A DNA stretch of 64,000 nucleotides from Streptomyces narbonensis (GCF_014649015.1 NZ_BMSF01000006.1:1-64000), one strand, 5' to 3'; positions 39,287-47,724 are shown, numbered from the stretch's first letter. Notes: a model not told the origin generated them from the letters alone. Translations and numbers: made by a program.

Positions 39287-41221
39287 TCAGTCGGGCGGCG
39301 GAGTCACGTAGCGGTAGACGATCGCGTCACCGTTGTCGTAGACCTTCGTGAAGCCCGGCGCGCCCGACAACGCGGACTCCAGGCGCTCCGGGAGGTCGGC
39401 CGGCAGTGCTCCGGTGACGTAGAGGTTCATGTCCTGGGCGCGGGAGAGCACGATGTACGCGGGGCTCTCGTCGGTGGCGCCGTAGACGTAGCCCTCCACT
39501 CCCTCCAGCGGGTCGTGCACGAGCTGCTGCAACTCGTCCTTCTCCTGGTACGCCAGCTGGACCCGATGGTGTTTCTCGTAGTCCAGGTCGAGGTCGGGAA
39601 CGTCCTCGGTGAGCGTGACGAACGTCGAGCCCGACGGGGCGTGCTCGATCACGTAGCGGGCGGCGGCGACCTCCTTGAGGGTGTACTGGTTCAGGGCCTC
39701 CTTGCCGTAGTAGCCGAACACCAGCGCGCCGATCATGGCGAGGAACAGGGGGTAGACGGCGAGCGTGCGCGGCACGTGCCGCCGGTCGCCCGGTGGCAGC
39801 AGGAGCGCGGCCACCAGGAACGCGGCGGCGGGCAGCGCGAAGAGGTAGGCCCGGAAGAGCATTTCGCCGCCGTAGGCGTTGACGGCGAGCAGCGGCAGCG
39901 GGGCCGCGGCCAGCAGGGGCAGGCCGGTGCGCCGGGTCCAGCGGCGGACCAGGAGACCGGCCAGGGCCAGGACGGCGACGGCCGCCGACAGTCCGCGGTC
40001 GACCCAGGACAGCAGGATCTGCCCCGGAGCGGCGTTGCCCAGGGCCGCCAGTCCGGAGGAGACGTTCTTGTCGGGCTCGGTGAGCGAATCGATGAGGTTG
40101 CTGATGTTGACGGAGATGTACGAGCGCGCCACGGTCATGTCCCAGGCGGCGGTGAGGACGACCGCGGCGATCAGCACCGGCACCGCGAGGCGCCGGGTGC
40201 GGCGGGGCAGGGACAGCATCGCCAGGGCGCTGATCAGCATCAGGGGTGTGAGGGGGTGGGAGACCACGATCGCGCCCACGATCACCACGACCGCCGCGAG
40301 CAGCCCGGGTGGCCAGCCGGTCCGCCGCCGTGGGTCGGGGCCCGGGAGGAGGGCGTCCGCCACCGCCTCCGACGCGGCCGACGACTTCGCGGCGGCCGGC
40401 GACTTCGAGTCGGCGGACGGTTTGGCCGCGGCGGACGGTTTCGAGTCGGCGGGCGGTTTCGAGTCGGCGGACGGTTTCGCCGCCGCCGTGGACGCCGCCG
40501 TTGCCGCCGGTGGCGGCAGCTGCCGGAAGAGGAGGGCGATGATGGTCAGGAAGAGCAGGAAGGCGAAGGACTGCGGCGCGAAGTAGTCCTGGCCCACCCA
40601 GGAGCAGCTGTAGAAGATCCAGACCGCGCCCCATACGAGCCGCCGGTCGCGGGTCACGGACCTGTACAGCAGGAGCAGCGGCGCGAGCAGCAGGGCGTTG
40701 GCGAAGGGGGGTGTCCAGGCGGCGTACCCGACGCTCGAATCGAGCCCGGTGGTTTGCAGGAACAGCGCGTGGAGCTGGAAGAAGCCCGGCCAGTCGTTGT
40801 ACACGGAGAACTTGTCCGCGTAGGGCACCTCGCCGCCGTGGCGGATCATCGCGTCGATGACCGCCAGGTGTTTCCAGGCCCAGGAGTAGCGCAGGGTCGG
40901 GTAGAGGAGGGTGGGGGTCGCGTGGAGCAGGGCGATCAGCGTGAGTACGTAGCCGGTCAGCCAGGCGCTGTGGGTGCGACGGTCGGTCAGGGCCAGGCAG
41001 AAGCCCAGGGTGAGCAGGGCCGCCGCCACCCAGAAGAGCGGCGGCAGCACCTGGAGCAGTCCGAGGTCGCGCATCCGCTCGATCGGGACCGAGCGCAGCG
41101 ACAGCAGCCAGAGGGCGAGGGACACGGGGAGGATCACCCGCGATGTCCAGACGCGGACGGCGGCGGGCCGGGTACGGGATCCGCTGCCGGAGACGGGGGC
41201 CCGGACGTGAGGCCCGCTCAC
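39287..41221 (-). CDS. Polytopic membrane protein, glycosyltransferase-like (GT-C type)
   Basis: A 644-residue protein with at least 12 hydrophobic helices and an early extracytoplasmic loop (HGGEVPYADKFSVYNDWPGFFQLHALFLQTTGLD) of the kind that carries the catalytic acid in GT-C enzymes. The last 130 residues are a soluble extracellular domain (VAAARYVIEHAPSGSTFVTLTEDVPDLDLDYEKHH). A cytoplasmic loop near residues 240-285 is a Lys/Ser/Ala tandem repeat (AKPSADSKPPADSKPSA). The GTG at 41221 is the last start before the first helix, but its ribosome site is weak. A role in polymer extension from lipid-linked sugars is inference. Confidence 0.75.
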   Translation of the reverse strand: MSGPHVRAPVSGSGSRTRPAAVRVWTSRVILPVSLALWLLSLRSVPIERMRDLGLLQVLPPLFWVAAALLTLGFCLALTDRRTHSAWLTGYVLTLIALLHATPTLLYPTLRYSWAWKHLAVIDAMIRHGGEVPYADKFSVYNDWPGFFQLHALFLQTTGLDSSVGYAAWTPPFANALLLAPLLLLYRSVTRDRRLVWGAVWIFYSCSWVGQDYFAPQSFAFLLFLTIIALLFRQLPPPAATAASTAAAKPSADSKPPADSKPSAAAKPSADSKSPAAAKSSAASEAVADALLPGPDPRRRTGWPPGLLAAVVVIVGAIVVSHPLTPLMLISALAMLSLPRRTRRLAVPVLIAAVVLTAAWDMTVARSYISVNISNLIDSLTEPDKNVSSGLAALGNAAPGQILLSWVDRGLSAAVAVLALAGLLVRRWTRRTGLPLLAAAPLPLLAVNAYGGEMLFRAYLFALPAAAFLVAALLLPPGDRRHVPRTLAVYPLFLAMIGALVFGYYGKEALNQYTLKEVAAARYVIEHAPSGSTFVTLTEDVPDLDLDYEKHHRVQLAYQEKDELQQLVHDPLEGVEGYVYGATDESPAYIVLSRAQDMNLYVTGALPADLPERLESALSGAPGFTKVYDNGDAIVYRYVTPPPD

Positions 41222-41362
41222 CGGAACACGTCCATGACCTGTTCGGCGGGACCGCACCTTCCAGTGAGCCGCGAAAGGGACATTATGGTGTGATTCTAGA
41301 ACGCCCCCTGCTGCGGGGCCTGATGAGATGTCGGGTCTCGGGGGGTCGTCGAAGGGAGTGCC

Positions 41363-42622
41363 GTGAGGCCGCGCGCGCCGGACGACCCGCTCCTCGATCC
41401 GGCGGTGCCCGCGCTCCTCGTCAAGATCGGCGGCTACCCCCAGCACCACGGTGGGCTCGGTGTCGTCCGCACCCTCGGCCGGGCCGGCGTCACCGTCCAC
41501 GCCGTCGTCGAGGACCGGCTCACCCCGGTCGCGCTCTCCCGCCACCTGTCCCGCGCCTTCGTCCGGCCGACGACCGGACTGGAGCGGCAGGACGCGCTCG
41601 TCACGGCCCTCCTCGACGTCGGCCGGTCCGTCGGCACGCGCTGCGTCCCCGTGCCGACCGACGACGAGGCCGCGATCCTTCTCGCCGAGCACTTCGAGAT
41701 CCTTTCGGAGTGCTTCCTGCTGCCCCGGGTGCCCCCGGCCCTCCCGCGGCTGCTGGCCGGGAAGGCGAGCCTGCACGTGCTCTGCGAGGAGCTGGGCGTC
41801 GCCTCGCCGCGCACCAGGGCGCCCGTCACCCGCGACGAACTCGTCGACGCGGTGCGTGAGCTGGGCCTCCCCGTCGTCCTGAAGAACCGCGACGCGTGGA
41901 CGCGGCTGCGGAACCCGGCCGTGGGCGGCACCACCGCGGTCCGCGAGGAGCGCGAGCTCCTGCACCGGTTCGAGCCTGGCGTCCTGCCGCCGCTCCTGGT
42001 GCAGGAGTACATCCCCGGGGAGTGGGCGGAGGACTGGATCACCCACCTCTACTGCGGCACCGGGGGCGAGACCCGGGTCGCCTTCACCGGCCTGAAGCTG
42101 CGCTCCTGGCCGCCGCACGCGGGGGTGACGACCCGGGCCGTGGCGCTGAGCAACCCGACGCTCGTGAAGCTGGCCGCGGACCTGTGCCGCCGGATCGGCT
42201 ACAGCGGTGCGGCGGACCTCGACTGGCGCTACGACCGCCGCGACGAGCGCTACAAGCTGGTCGACTTCAATCCGCGGACCGGCGCGCAGTTCCGGCTGTT
42301 CGAGAACGTCGCCGGCGTGGACGTCGTACGGGCCATGCACCTCGACCTGACAGGCCGTGAGGTGCCGCAGGGCCCGCAGGTCGACGGGCGGGTGTTCGTC
42401 GCGGGGCAGCTCGACGTGCCGTCGGTGCTGGCGTGGCTGCGCGAGGAGCACCGGCTCCCGCCCGCCCTGCTGCCGGGACCGGAGGCCGAGCGCGCCTGGC
42501 TCAGCCGTGAGGATCCGCTGCCGGCCGCGGCCGAGGCGGTCCGCTTCCTCGGCACCGTCGCCCGCCGGATCGGGCGGGACGTGAGGGCCAGGGCCGCGCG
42601 GGGGTCGCTATGGCCGCGTTAG
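41363..42622 (+). CDS. ATP-grasp family ligase
   Basis: The 419-residue protein has an ATP-grasp fold: N-terminal PALLVKIGGYPQHHGGLGVVRTLGRAGVTVHAVVED, the nucleotide-binding LGLPVVLKNRDAW and LLVQEYIPGEWAEDWITHLY, and the metal site AADLDWRYDRRDERYKLVDFNPRTGAQF. It resembles carbamoyl-phosphate-like single-domain ligases that join a carboxylate to an amine or thiol. In a polysaccharide locus it could attach an amino acid or carboxylate. The start GTG follows GGGAG closely. Divergent from the membrane glycosyltransferase-like gene. Confidence 0.85.
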   Translation: MRPRAPDDPLLDPAVPALLVKIGGYPQHHGGLGVVRTLGRAGVTVHAVVEDRLTPVALSRHLSRAFVRPTTGLERQDALVTALLDVGRSVGTRCVPVPTDDEAAILLAEHFEILSECFLLPRVPPALPRLLAGKASLHVLCEELGVASPRTRAPVTRDELVDAVRELGLPVVLKNRDAWTRLRNPAVGGTTAVREERELLHRFEPGVLPPLLVQEYIPGEWAEDWITHLYCGTGGETRVAFTGLKLRSWPPHAGVTTRAVALSNPTLVKLAADLCRRIGYSGAADLDWRYDRRDERYKLVDFNPRTGAQFRLFENVAGVDVVRAMHLDLTGREVPQGPQVDGRVFVAGQLDVPSVLAWLREEHRLPPALLPGPEAERAWLSREDPLPAAAEAVRFLGTVARRIGRDVRARAARGSLWPR

Positions 42623-42653
42623 AGTGAAATGTTCGCATTTTGTTCGATGAGTC

Positions 42654-42772
42654 GACTCGGCGAGTGCGACGACTCGGCGAGTGCGACGACTCGATGAGTG
42701 CGCCGATTCGACGAGCCTGACGACTCGACGAACGCGACGACTCGACGAACGCGACGACTCGACGGTTCGATG
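42654..42772. repeat. Seven contiguous 17-bp repeats with internal dyad
   Basis: Units of GACTCGRCGARYGCGAC follow one another without spacer. Two pairs of neighbouring units are identical, and units 3, 4 and 7 carry a few changes. Each contains ACTCG-N-CGAGT or a variant, an 11-base palindrome. Seventeen is not a multiple of three, so the array does not encode a peptide repeat. It ends 18 bp before the phosphotransferase start and begins 32 bp after the ATP-grasp stop, where an operator array would be expected. Confidence 0.85.
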
Positions 42773-42789
42773 CGTGGCCGGGAGGATCC

Positions 42790-43878
42790 GTGGACACCGC
42801 TCTCCCCCGGACCGTGCCCGGGGAGCGGCCCGGCCCCGGACGTGCGGGATGGAACAGTCTCCTTCCGCTCGATCCGAACCCGCTCCTGACCCGCCCGTCC
42901 GACCTGGTGCGGGCCCACCGGCTCGCCGTACTCCTGCGCGGCGGGACCGTCCGCTTCCGCGATCTGCACCGGCTGGAGCGGACCGTCTCCGACCTGCTGG
43001 TCTTCCGGCTGGAGGACCGGGCCGCCGACCCCCTCGTGATCAAGCACCCGCGCAGCGCCCGCGCCGCCGGATCCCTCACCCACGGCTGCGCGGCCCTGCG
43101 GGAGCTGACCGGGGACGACCGGGTCGGGGAGTGGCGCCGGCTGCTGCCGCCGGCCGAGGAGCTGCGGTACGAGGGCCGGCTGCTCCTCGTGGCCGAGCGC
43201 TGCCTGCCGGGCGTCGAGGCGGACGTACTCCTCCGGCGCACACCCGGCAGGACCCTGCCCCTGGCCGTCGCGGCGCTCGACACCGTCGCGGCCCTCCACC
43301 GCGCGACCGGCCGCCCGGAGCGGGCCGATCGCAGGACCGCCGACTGGGTGGACGCCCGCCTCACGGTGCTGACCGAGGAGGTCCCCTGGTGCGCCGGGGC
43401 GCGCGGCGCGACCGCCGTGCGGGCCCTGCGGGACCGCCTCCTCGGCGGACTGGCCGGGCGCACCCTCACCACCGCCTGGACCCACGGCGACTACCACCCG
43501 GGGAACATCCTGGTGGACGAGGAGAGCGGAGCGCTGTCCGGCGTGATCGACTGGGCGGACGCGCGCCCCGACGGGCCGTGCGCCGTCGACTCCTATCTCT
43601 TCGTCCTCACCCTGCGGCAGCAGCGCGAGCGGCGGGAGCTGGGGCGGATCGTCGCCGACGCCGTGCGCCGCGGCGGCCTGCTGCCCGAGGACCGGGACCT
43701 GCTCGCCCGCTCCGACGTCCCGCCCCCGGGCCAGGAGCCCGACGAGGCCCTCCTGCCGCTGCTCACCTGGCTGTGGCACGTGGCGGGGAACGCGGCCAAG
43801 TCCGCGCGCTACGGCCGCAGCCGCCGCTGGGTGACGGGGAACGTGGTCCCGGTCCTCACCGAGGTGGCGCGGCGGTGA
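42790..43878 (+). CDS. Aminoglycoside/choline-type phosphotransferase
   Basis: A 362-residue APH-fold kinase: Brenner motif WTHGDYHPGNILVD near 235 and the metal-binding GVIDWADARPDGPCAVDSYLF near 255. The N-lobe has VIKHPRS with the ATP lysine. Members phosphorylate small hydroxyl compounds such as aminoglycosides, choline or ethanolamine. In this locus it might activate a head group for transfer to the glycan. The GTG start is directly behind the 17-bp array. The stop overlaps the GNAT start (GTGA). Confidence 0.83.
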   Translation: MDTALPRTVPGERPGPGRAGWNSLLPLDPNPLLTRPSDLVRAHRLAVLLRGGTVRFRDLHRLERTVSDLLVFRLEDRAADPLVIKHPRSARAAGSLTHGCAALRELTGDDRVGEWRRLLPPAEELRYEGRLLLVAERCLPGVEADVLLRRTPGRTLPLAVAALDTVAALHRATGRPERADRRTADWVDARLTVLTEEVPWCAGARGATAVRALRDRLLGGLAGRTLTTAWTHGDYHPGNILVDEESGALSGVIDWADARPDGPCAVDSYLFVLTLRQQRERRELGRIVADAVRRGGLLPEDRDLLARSDVPPPGQEPDEALLPLLTWLWHVAGNAAKSARYGRSRRWVTGNVVPVLTEVARR

Positions 43879-44978
43879 CCCGGGAGGCGGCGGGCACGGT
43901 GGAGGTCCTCGACCGGACGACGGGGGCGGGCCCGGTGCGGGTGACGGCCCCGGCCCCGCGCGAGGAGTGGTGGCGGCTGGCCGAGGAGGACCCGGCCACG
44001 CTCGTCACCCAGACGCCGACCTGGCTCGAGTGCGTCTGCGCGACGGGACCCTACGAGGACGCCAGCCGGCTGTACGCCTTCGAGGGCGGCCGCCGGCTCG
44101 TCGTCCCCCTCGTCCGACGGCGCGGACTGCCCGGACGGCTGACCGCCGAGGAGTCCTGGCCGTCCGGCTGGGGTATCGGCGGACCGCTGGCGGCCCCGGG
44201 CACGCCCGACGAGGAGGAGGCCCTCGTCGTCCTGCGCGACCTCGCCCGGCGCCCGGCGCTGCGGGTCGGCGTGCGGTTCGGTCCGGGCGCCGGCCCGGTG
44301 TGGTCCTCCGCCGCCGCCCCGGGCTTCGCCACCGAGGCCCTGACGACGTACGTGCTGGACCTGGGCGGCGGCTTCGACGAGGTCTGGGGGCACCGCTTCC
44401 GCCAGCGGGTGCGGCGCGACGCACGCAAGGCAGAGCGCTCGCCCGTCGAGGTGGAGGTCGACCGCGGGGGCCGGCTGGTGGGGGAGTTCTACGGGCTGTA
44501 CGAGACGTCGATGCTGCGCTGGGCCGGGCAGCAGCACGAGCCGAGGGCGCTGGCCCGGCTCCGCCGGTCCAGGGCGTTCCCCCGGCGGTATCTGGAGGAG
44601 GTCGCCGACCGGTTCGGCGACTCGTGCGCCGTCTATCTGGCCCGGGTCGGCGGGGAGCCGGCCGCCGGGGTGGTGGTGCTGTCGTACGGGGACAAGGCCA
44701 AGTACTGGCGCGGTGCGATGGACCGGGACCTGGCCCATCCGGTGCGGGCGAACTTCCTGCTGCAGCGGCGCGCGATCGAGGACGCGTGCGCCGAGGGCCG
44801 GCGGGCCTACGTCATGGGCGACTCCCGGCCGGGCTCCTCGCTCGCGCTCTTCAAGGAGGGCTTCGGGGCCGAGGGGCTCCCCTCCCTCCGCTTCCGCCGC
44901 GAACGCCTCCCCCTGACGGAGGCGGACCGGCTCGTGAAGAGCACGGCGAAGCGGCTGCTGCGCTTCCGGGACGCCTGA
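43875..44978 (+). CDS. GNAT/FemAB-like acyltransferase
   Basis: The 367-residue protein has the double-GNAT layout of BioF2-like/FemAB relatives (Acetyltransf_6): LVTQTPTWLECVCATGPYEDASRLYAFEGGRRLVVPLVRR in the first half; HRFRQRVRRDARKAERSPVEVEVDRG, YGLYETSMLRWA and VYLARVGGEPAAGVVVLSYGDKAKYWRGAMD in the second. Such enzymes transfer amino acids or acyl groups to cell-wall or polysaccharide precursors. It is co-translated with the phosphotransferase and is the last gene of the island before the UbiX-like gene. Confidence 0.82.
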   Translation: MTREAAGTVEVLDRTTGAGPVRVTAPAPREEWWRLAEEDPATLVTQTPTWLECVCATGPYEDASRLYAFEGGRRLVVPLVRRRGLPGRLTAEESWPSGWGIGGPLAAPGTPDEEEALVVLRDLARRPALRVGVRFGPGAGPVWSSAAAPGFATEALTTYVLDLGGGFDEVWGHRFRQRVRRDARKAERSPVEVEVDRGGRLVGEFYGLYETSMLRWAGQQHEPRALARLRRSRAFPRRYLEEVADRFGDSCAVYLARVGGEPAAGVVVLSYGDKAKYWRGAMDRDLAHPVRANFLLQRRAIEDACAEGRRAYVMGDSRPGSSLALFKEGFGAEGLPSLRFRRERLPLTEADRLVKSTAKRLLRFRDA

Positions 44979-45055
44979 CCTGGACGCCCGACCGGGACGG
45001 CCGGCCGGGGAGGTGGCGAGGGTGCCGTGCCCAGGCCCGCTTTTTCCTGGCCGGA

Positions 45056-45061
45056 TAGGCT
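45056..45061 (+). promoter_or_regulatory. -10 element of a leaderless promoter
   Basis: TAGGCT ends seven bases before the GTG used as the start of the UbiX-like gene. This spacing supports that GTG over the ATG 42 bases upstream. Confidence 0.5.
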
Positions 45062-45068
45062 CTCTGTC

Positions 45069-45755
45069 GTGGAGTCGCAGGAATTGAAGAGTCGTCGGCC
45101 CTGGATCGTGGGGGTCTCCGGTGCGTCGGGCACCCCGTACGCCGCCGCCGTGCTGAGGGGGCTGCTCGCCGCCGGGGAGAGCGTCGACCTCGTCGTGTCG
45201 CGGGCCTCGCGGCTCACGCTCCTCGACGAGACGGGCATCTCCTTCCGGGACGCGCACTGGCGCGAGGACCTGGCGACCTGGCTGGCGCGGGGCGCCGACG
45301 GGAAGCCCGGCACGTTCGGCGTGACGGCCTCGGACCTGGCGGACGTGCGGTACTGGGCGGCCGGTGACCTGGCCGCGGGGCCGTCCTCGGGCTCGTACCC
45401 GGCGAAGGGGATGCTGGTGGTGCCCGCCTCGACCGCCGCGGTGGCGGGAGTGGCACTGGGGCTCTCGAAGGACCTGCTGCAACGGGTCGCGAGCGTCACG
45501 CTGAAGGAGCGGAGGCCGCTGGTGGTCGCCGTGCGGGAGACCCCGCTGACCGGTCAGACGCTCAAGCACATGGTGACGCTGGACGAGGCGGGCGCCGTGG
45601 TGCTGCCCGCCTCTCCGGCGTTCTACGCGGGGGCGACGCACATCCAGGACCTGGTGGACTTCGTCGCCGGGCGGGTGCTGGACGCGGCAAGGGTGCCGCA
45701 CCGGCTGTACCGCCGCTGGGAGGGAGAGCTGGGTGCTGCTCTCCGGGCTGATTAG
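45069..45755 (+). CDS. UbiX-like flavin prenyltransferase
   Basis: A 228-residue UbiX family protein: IVGVSGASGTPYAAAVLRGLLAAG holds the FMN phosphate site, MLVVPASTAAVAGVALGLSKDLLQRVASVTLKERRPLVVAVRETPL is the dimethylallyl-phosphate region. It makes prenylated FMN, the cofactor of the UbiD-like decarboxylase encoded at 26321. The two should be neighbours but are separated here by 16 kb of polysaccharide genes. The insert GTFGVTASDLADVRYWAAGDLAAG around residues 80-110 is longer than in most UbiX proteins. Confidence 0.88.
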   Translation: MESQELKSRRPWIVGVSGASGTPYAAAVLRGLLAAGESVDLVVSRASRLTLLDETGISFRDAHWREDLATWLARGADGKPGTFGVTASDLADVRYWAAGDLAAGPSSGSYPAKGMLVVPASTAAVAGVALGLSKDLLQRVASVTLKERRPLVVAVRETPLTGQTLKHMVTLDEAGAVVLPASPAFYAGATHIQDLVDFVAGRVLDAARVPHRLYRRWEGELGAALRAD

Positions 45756-45877
45756 CGCTTCTTGGCGTGCTTCTTCGCGGCACGCTTCGAGGCGGAGACC
45801 GACTGGTGGGCACGCGAGCGGTTGGCCAGTTCCTGCAGCTCGCGCATACGGGCGTAGGCCATCTCGATCGTGTACAC
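45752..45877 (-). CDS. 41-residue Lys/Arg-rich protein
   Basis: A short frame from a GTG, MYTIEMAYARMRELQELANRSR at the start and SASKRAAKKHAKKR at the end. AGGAG lies 11 bases upstream; two closer in-frame GTGs give slightly longer versions. The tail resembles nucleoid- or ribosome-binding basic peptides. The TAA stop overlaps the UbiX-like stop on the other strand. I expect it to be conserved in Streptomyces, as codon use is typical. Confidence 0.55.
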   Translation of the reverse strand: MYTIEMAYARMRELQELANRSRAHQSVSASKRAAKKHAKKR

Positions 45878-45923
45878 GGTGAACACCACTCCTGAAAGAT
45901 CGTCTTTGATCTACTGAAAGATT

Positions 45924-45943
45924 CACAGGGCGTCTTCCCTGTG
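45924..45943. promoter_or_regulatory. Inverted repeat in the small-ORF/Lrp intergenic region
   Basis: CACAGGG-CGTCTT-CCCTGTG is a perfect 7-bp-arm dyad between the divergent small basic gene and the Lrp gene. It lies in an A/T-rich stretch with TAGATTCTATACC just beyond, which could hold the Lrp promoter. It may be an autoregulatory operator. Confidence 0.45.
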
Positions 45944-45984
45944 TACCTTAGATTCTATACCTAAACTCGCGGTATCGCTGGACA

Positions 45985-46458
45985 ATGGAAGGCTTCATAC
46001 CTATGGACGCCGTGGACAGGCAGCTCATCCAGGCTCTGCGCGAGAACGGTCGTGCCTCGTACGCCGAGCTCGGCCGGCTCGTCGGGCTCTCCGGCCCCTC
46101 CGTCACCGACCGCATCAACCGACTTGAGGCGGCCGGAGTCATCACGGGCTACCGCGCCACCGTCGACGCCGCCTCGCTCGGCCTCGGCGTCACCGCCCTC
46201 ATCGGCATCTCCCTCTCCGACGCCGCCGACCACGAGGACGTGGCCCGCCGGCTCAAGGACCTCGCGGAGATCGAGGACTGCTGGTTCATCGCCGGCGACG
46301 ACTCGTTCATGCTCAAGGTCCGCGTCAGCGACGTCGACGGCCTGGAGAAGACGATCCGCCGCCTCAGCGGCACGAAGGGCGTCTCCCGCACCCGTACGAC
46401 GATCGTGCTCTCCACCAAGTGGGAGAACCGGGTCGGAGACCTGCCCGAAGAGGGCTGA
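45985..46458 (+). CDS. Lrp/AsnC family regulator
   Basis: The 157-residue protein has the Lrp helix-turn-helix (MDAVDRQLIQALRENGRASYAELGRLVGLSGPSVTDRINRLEAAGVITGYRA) and the RAM effector domain (IGISLSDAADHEDVARRLKDLAEIEDCWFIAGDDSFMLKVRVSDVDGLE). A six-residue extension precedes MDAVDRQL, so the start may be at the later ATG. It lies directly upstream of mqnE, in the order seen in other Streptomyces menaquinone loci, and may sense an amino acid or aromatic intermediate. Confidence 0.92.
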   Translation: MEGFIPMDAVDRQLIQALRENGRASYAELGRLVGLSGPSVTDRINRLEAAGVITGYRATVDAASLGLGVTALIGISLSDAADHEDVARRLKDLAEIEDCWFIAGDDSFMLKVRVSDVDGLEKTIRRLSGTKGVSRTRTTIVLSTKWENRVGDLPEEG

Positions 46459-46508
46459 GAGTACGGTGGGGGAGCTTTGAACTTGTCAGACCTGGGAGGC
46501 GGCCGTAC

Positions 46509-47687
46509 ATGACTGCATCTATCAAAGATGTGGGCCTCAAGCGCGAACTTGAGCAGAAGGTCCGGGACGGTGAGCGGCTGAGCCGCGAGGACGGCATCGC
46601 CCTGTACGAGTCCGACGACCTCGCCTGGCTCGGCGGGCTGGCCCACGAGGTCCGGACCCGCAAGAACGGCGACGTGGTGCACTTCAACGTCAACCGTCAC
46701 CTCAACATGACGAACGTGTGCACCGCCTCCTGCGCCTACTGCTCCTTCCAGCGCAAGCCCGGCGAGAAGGACGCGTACACCATGCGCATCGAAGAGGCCG
46801 TGCGCCTCGCGAAGGCGATGGAGAACGAGAACCTCACCGAGCTGCACATCGTCAACGGGCTCCACCCCAACCTGCCCTGGCGGTACTACCCGCGCTCGCT
46901 CTCCGAGCTCAAGAAGGCCCTCCCGAACGTCTCCCTCAAGGCCTTCACCGCCACGGAGATCCACCACTTCGAGACGATCTCCGGGATGTCCGCCTCCGAC
47001 ATCCTCGACGAGCTGATCGAGGCCGGCCTGGAGTCGCTCACCGGCGGCGGCGCCGAGATCTTCGACTGGGAGGTCCGGCAGCACATCGTGGACCACCGCA
47101 CCCACTGGGAGGACTGGTCCCGGATCCACCGCCTCGCGCACGAGAAGGGTCTCAAGACCCCGAGCACGATGCTGTACGGGCACATCGAGGAGCCCCGCCA
47201 CCGCGTCGACCACGTGCTGCGGCTCCGCGAGCTCCAGGACGAGACCGGCGGCTTCCAGGTCTTCATCCCGCTGCGCTACCAGCACGACTTCGTCGACATG
47301 CAGGACGGCAAGGTCCGCAACAGGCTCCAGGCGCGCACGACCATGGCGACCGGCGCCGAGGCCCTGAAGACCTTCGCGGTCTCCCGGCTCCTCTTCGACA
47401 ACGTGCCGCACGTCAAGGTCTTCTGGGTCATGCACGGCGTCCAGACCGCGCAGCTGGCGCTTCAGCACGGCGCGGACGACATGGACGGCTCGGTCGTCGA
47501 GTACAAGATCACGCACGACGCCGACAACTACGGCACGCCGAACAAGCTGGGCCGCGAGGACCTGCTGGAGCTCATCCGTGACGCCGGCTTCCGCCCGGTC
47601 GAGCGGAACACGCGGTACGAGATCATCCGCGAGTACCCGGGCCCGGACGCGGACCGGCGCGAGACGCCGCAGTCGATGCGGTTCTGA
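46509..47687 (+). CDS. mqnE: Aminodeoxyfutalosine synthase (radical SAM)
   Basis: The 392-residue radical SAM enzyme has the cluster motif CTASCAYC (Cys71, Cys75, Cys78), then NGLHPNLPWRYYPRSLSELKK, LTGGGAEIFDWEVRQHIVDHRTHWEDWSRIH and STMLYGHIE, all typical of MqnE. It joins SAM-derived adenosyl to the MqnA product in the futalosine route to menaquinone. It starts 50 bp after the Lrp gene and ends at a strong terminator. Confidence 0.94.
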   Translation: MTASIKDVGLKRELEQKVRDGERLSREDGIALYESDDLAWLGGLAHEVRTRKNGDVVHFNVNRHLNMTNVCTASCAYCSFQRKPGEKDAYTMRIEEAVRLAKAMENENLTELHIVNGLHPNLPWRYYPRSLSELKKALPNVSLKAFTATEIHHFETISGMSASDILDELIEAGLESLTGGGAEIFDWEVRQHIVDHRTHWEDWSRIHRLAHEKGLKTPSTMLYGHIEEPRHRVDHVLRLRELQDETGGFQVFIPLRYQHDFVDMQDGKVRNRLQARTTMATGAEALKTFAVSRLLFDNVPHVKVFWVMHGVQTAQLALQHGADDMDGSVVEYKITHDADNYGTPNKLGREDLLELIRDAGFRPVERNTRYEIIREYPGPDADRRETPQSMRF

Positions 47688-47724
47688 CGCGGTTCCGAGG
47701 CGGTTCCGACCGCCTCGGGTGACG

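Noticed and set aside
42654..42772. Possible CRISPR array
   Set aside because: Units are only 17 bp and directly contiguous, with no spacers and no cas genes near. It is a tandem operator-like repeat.
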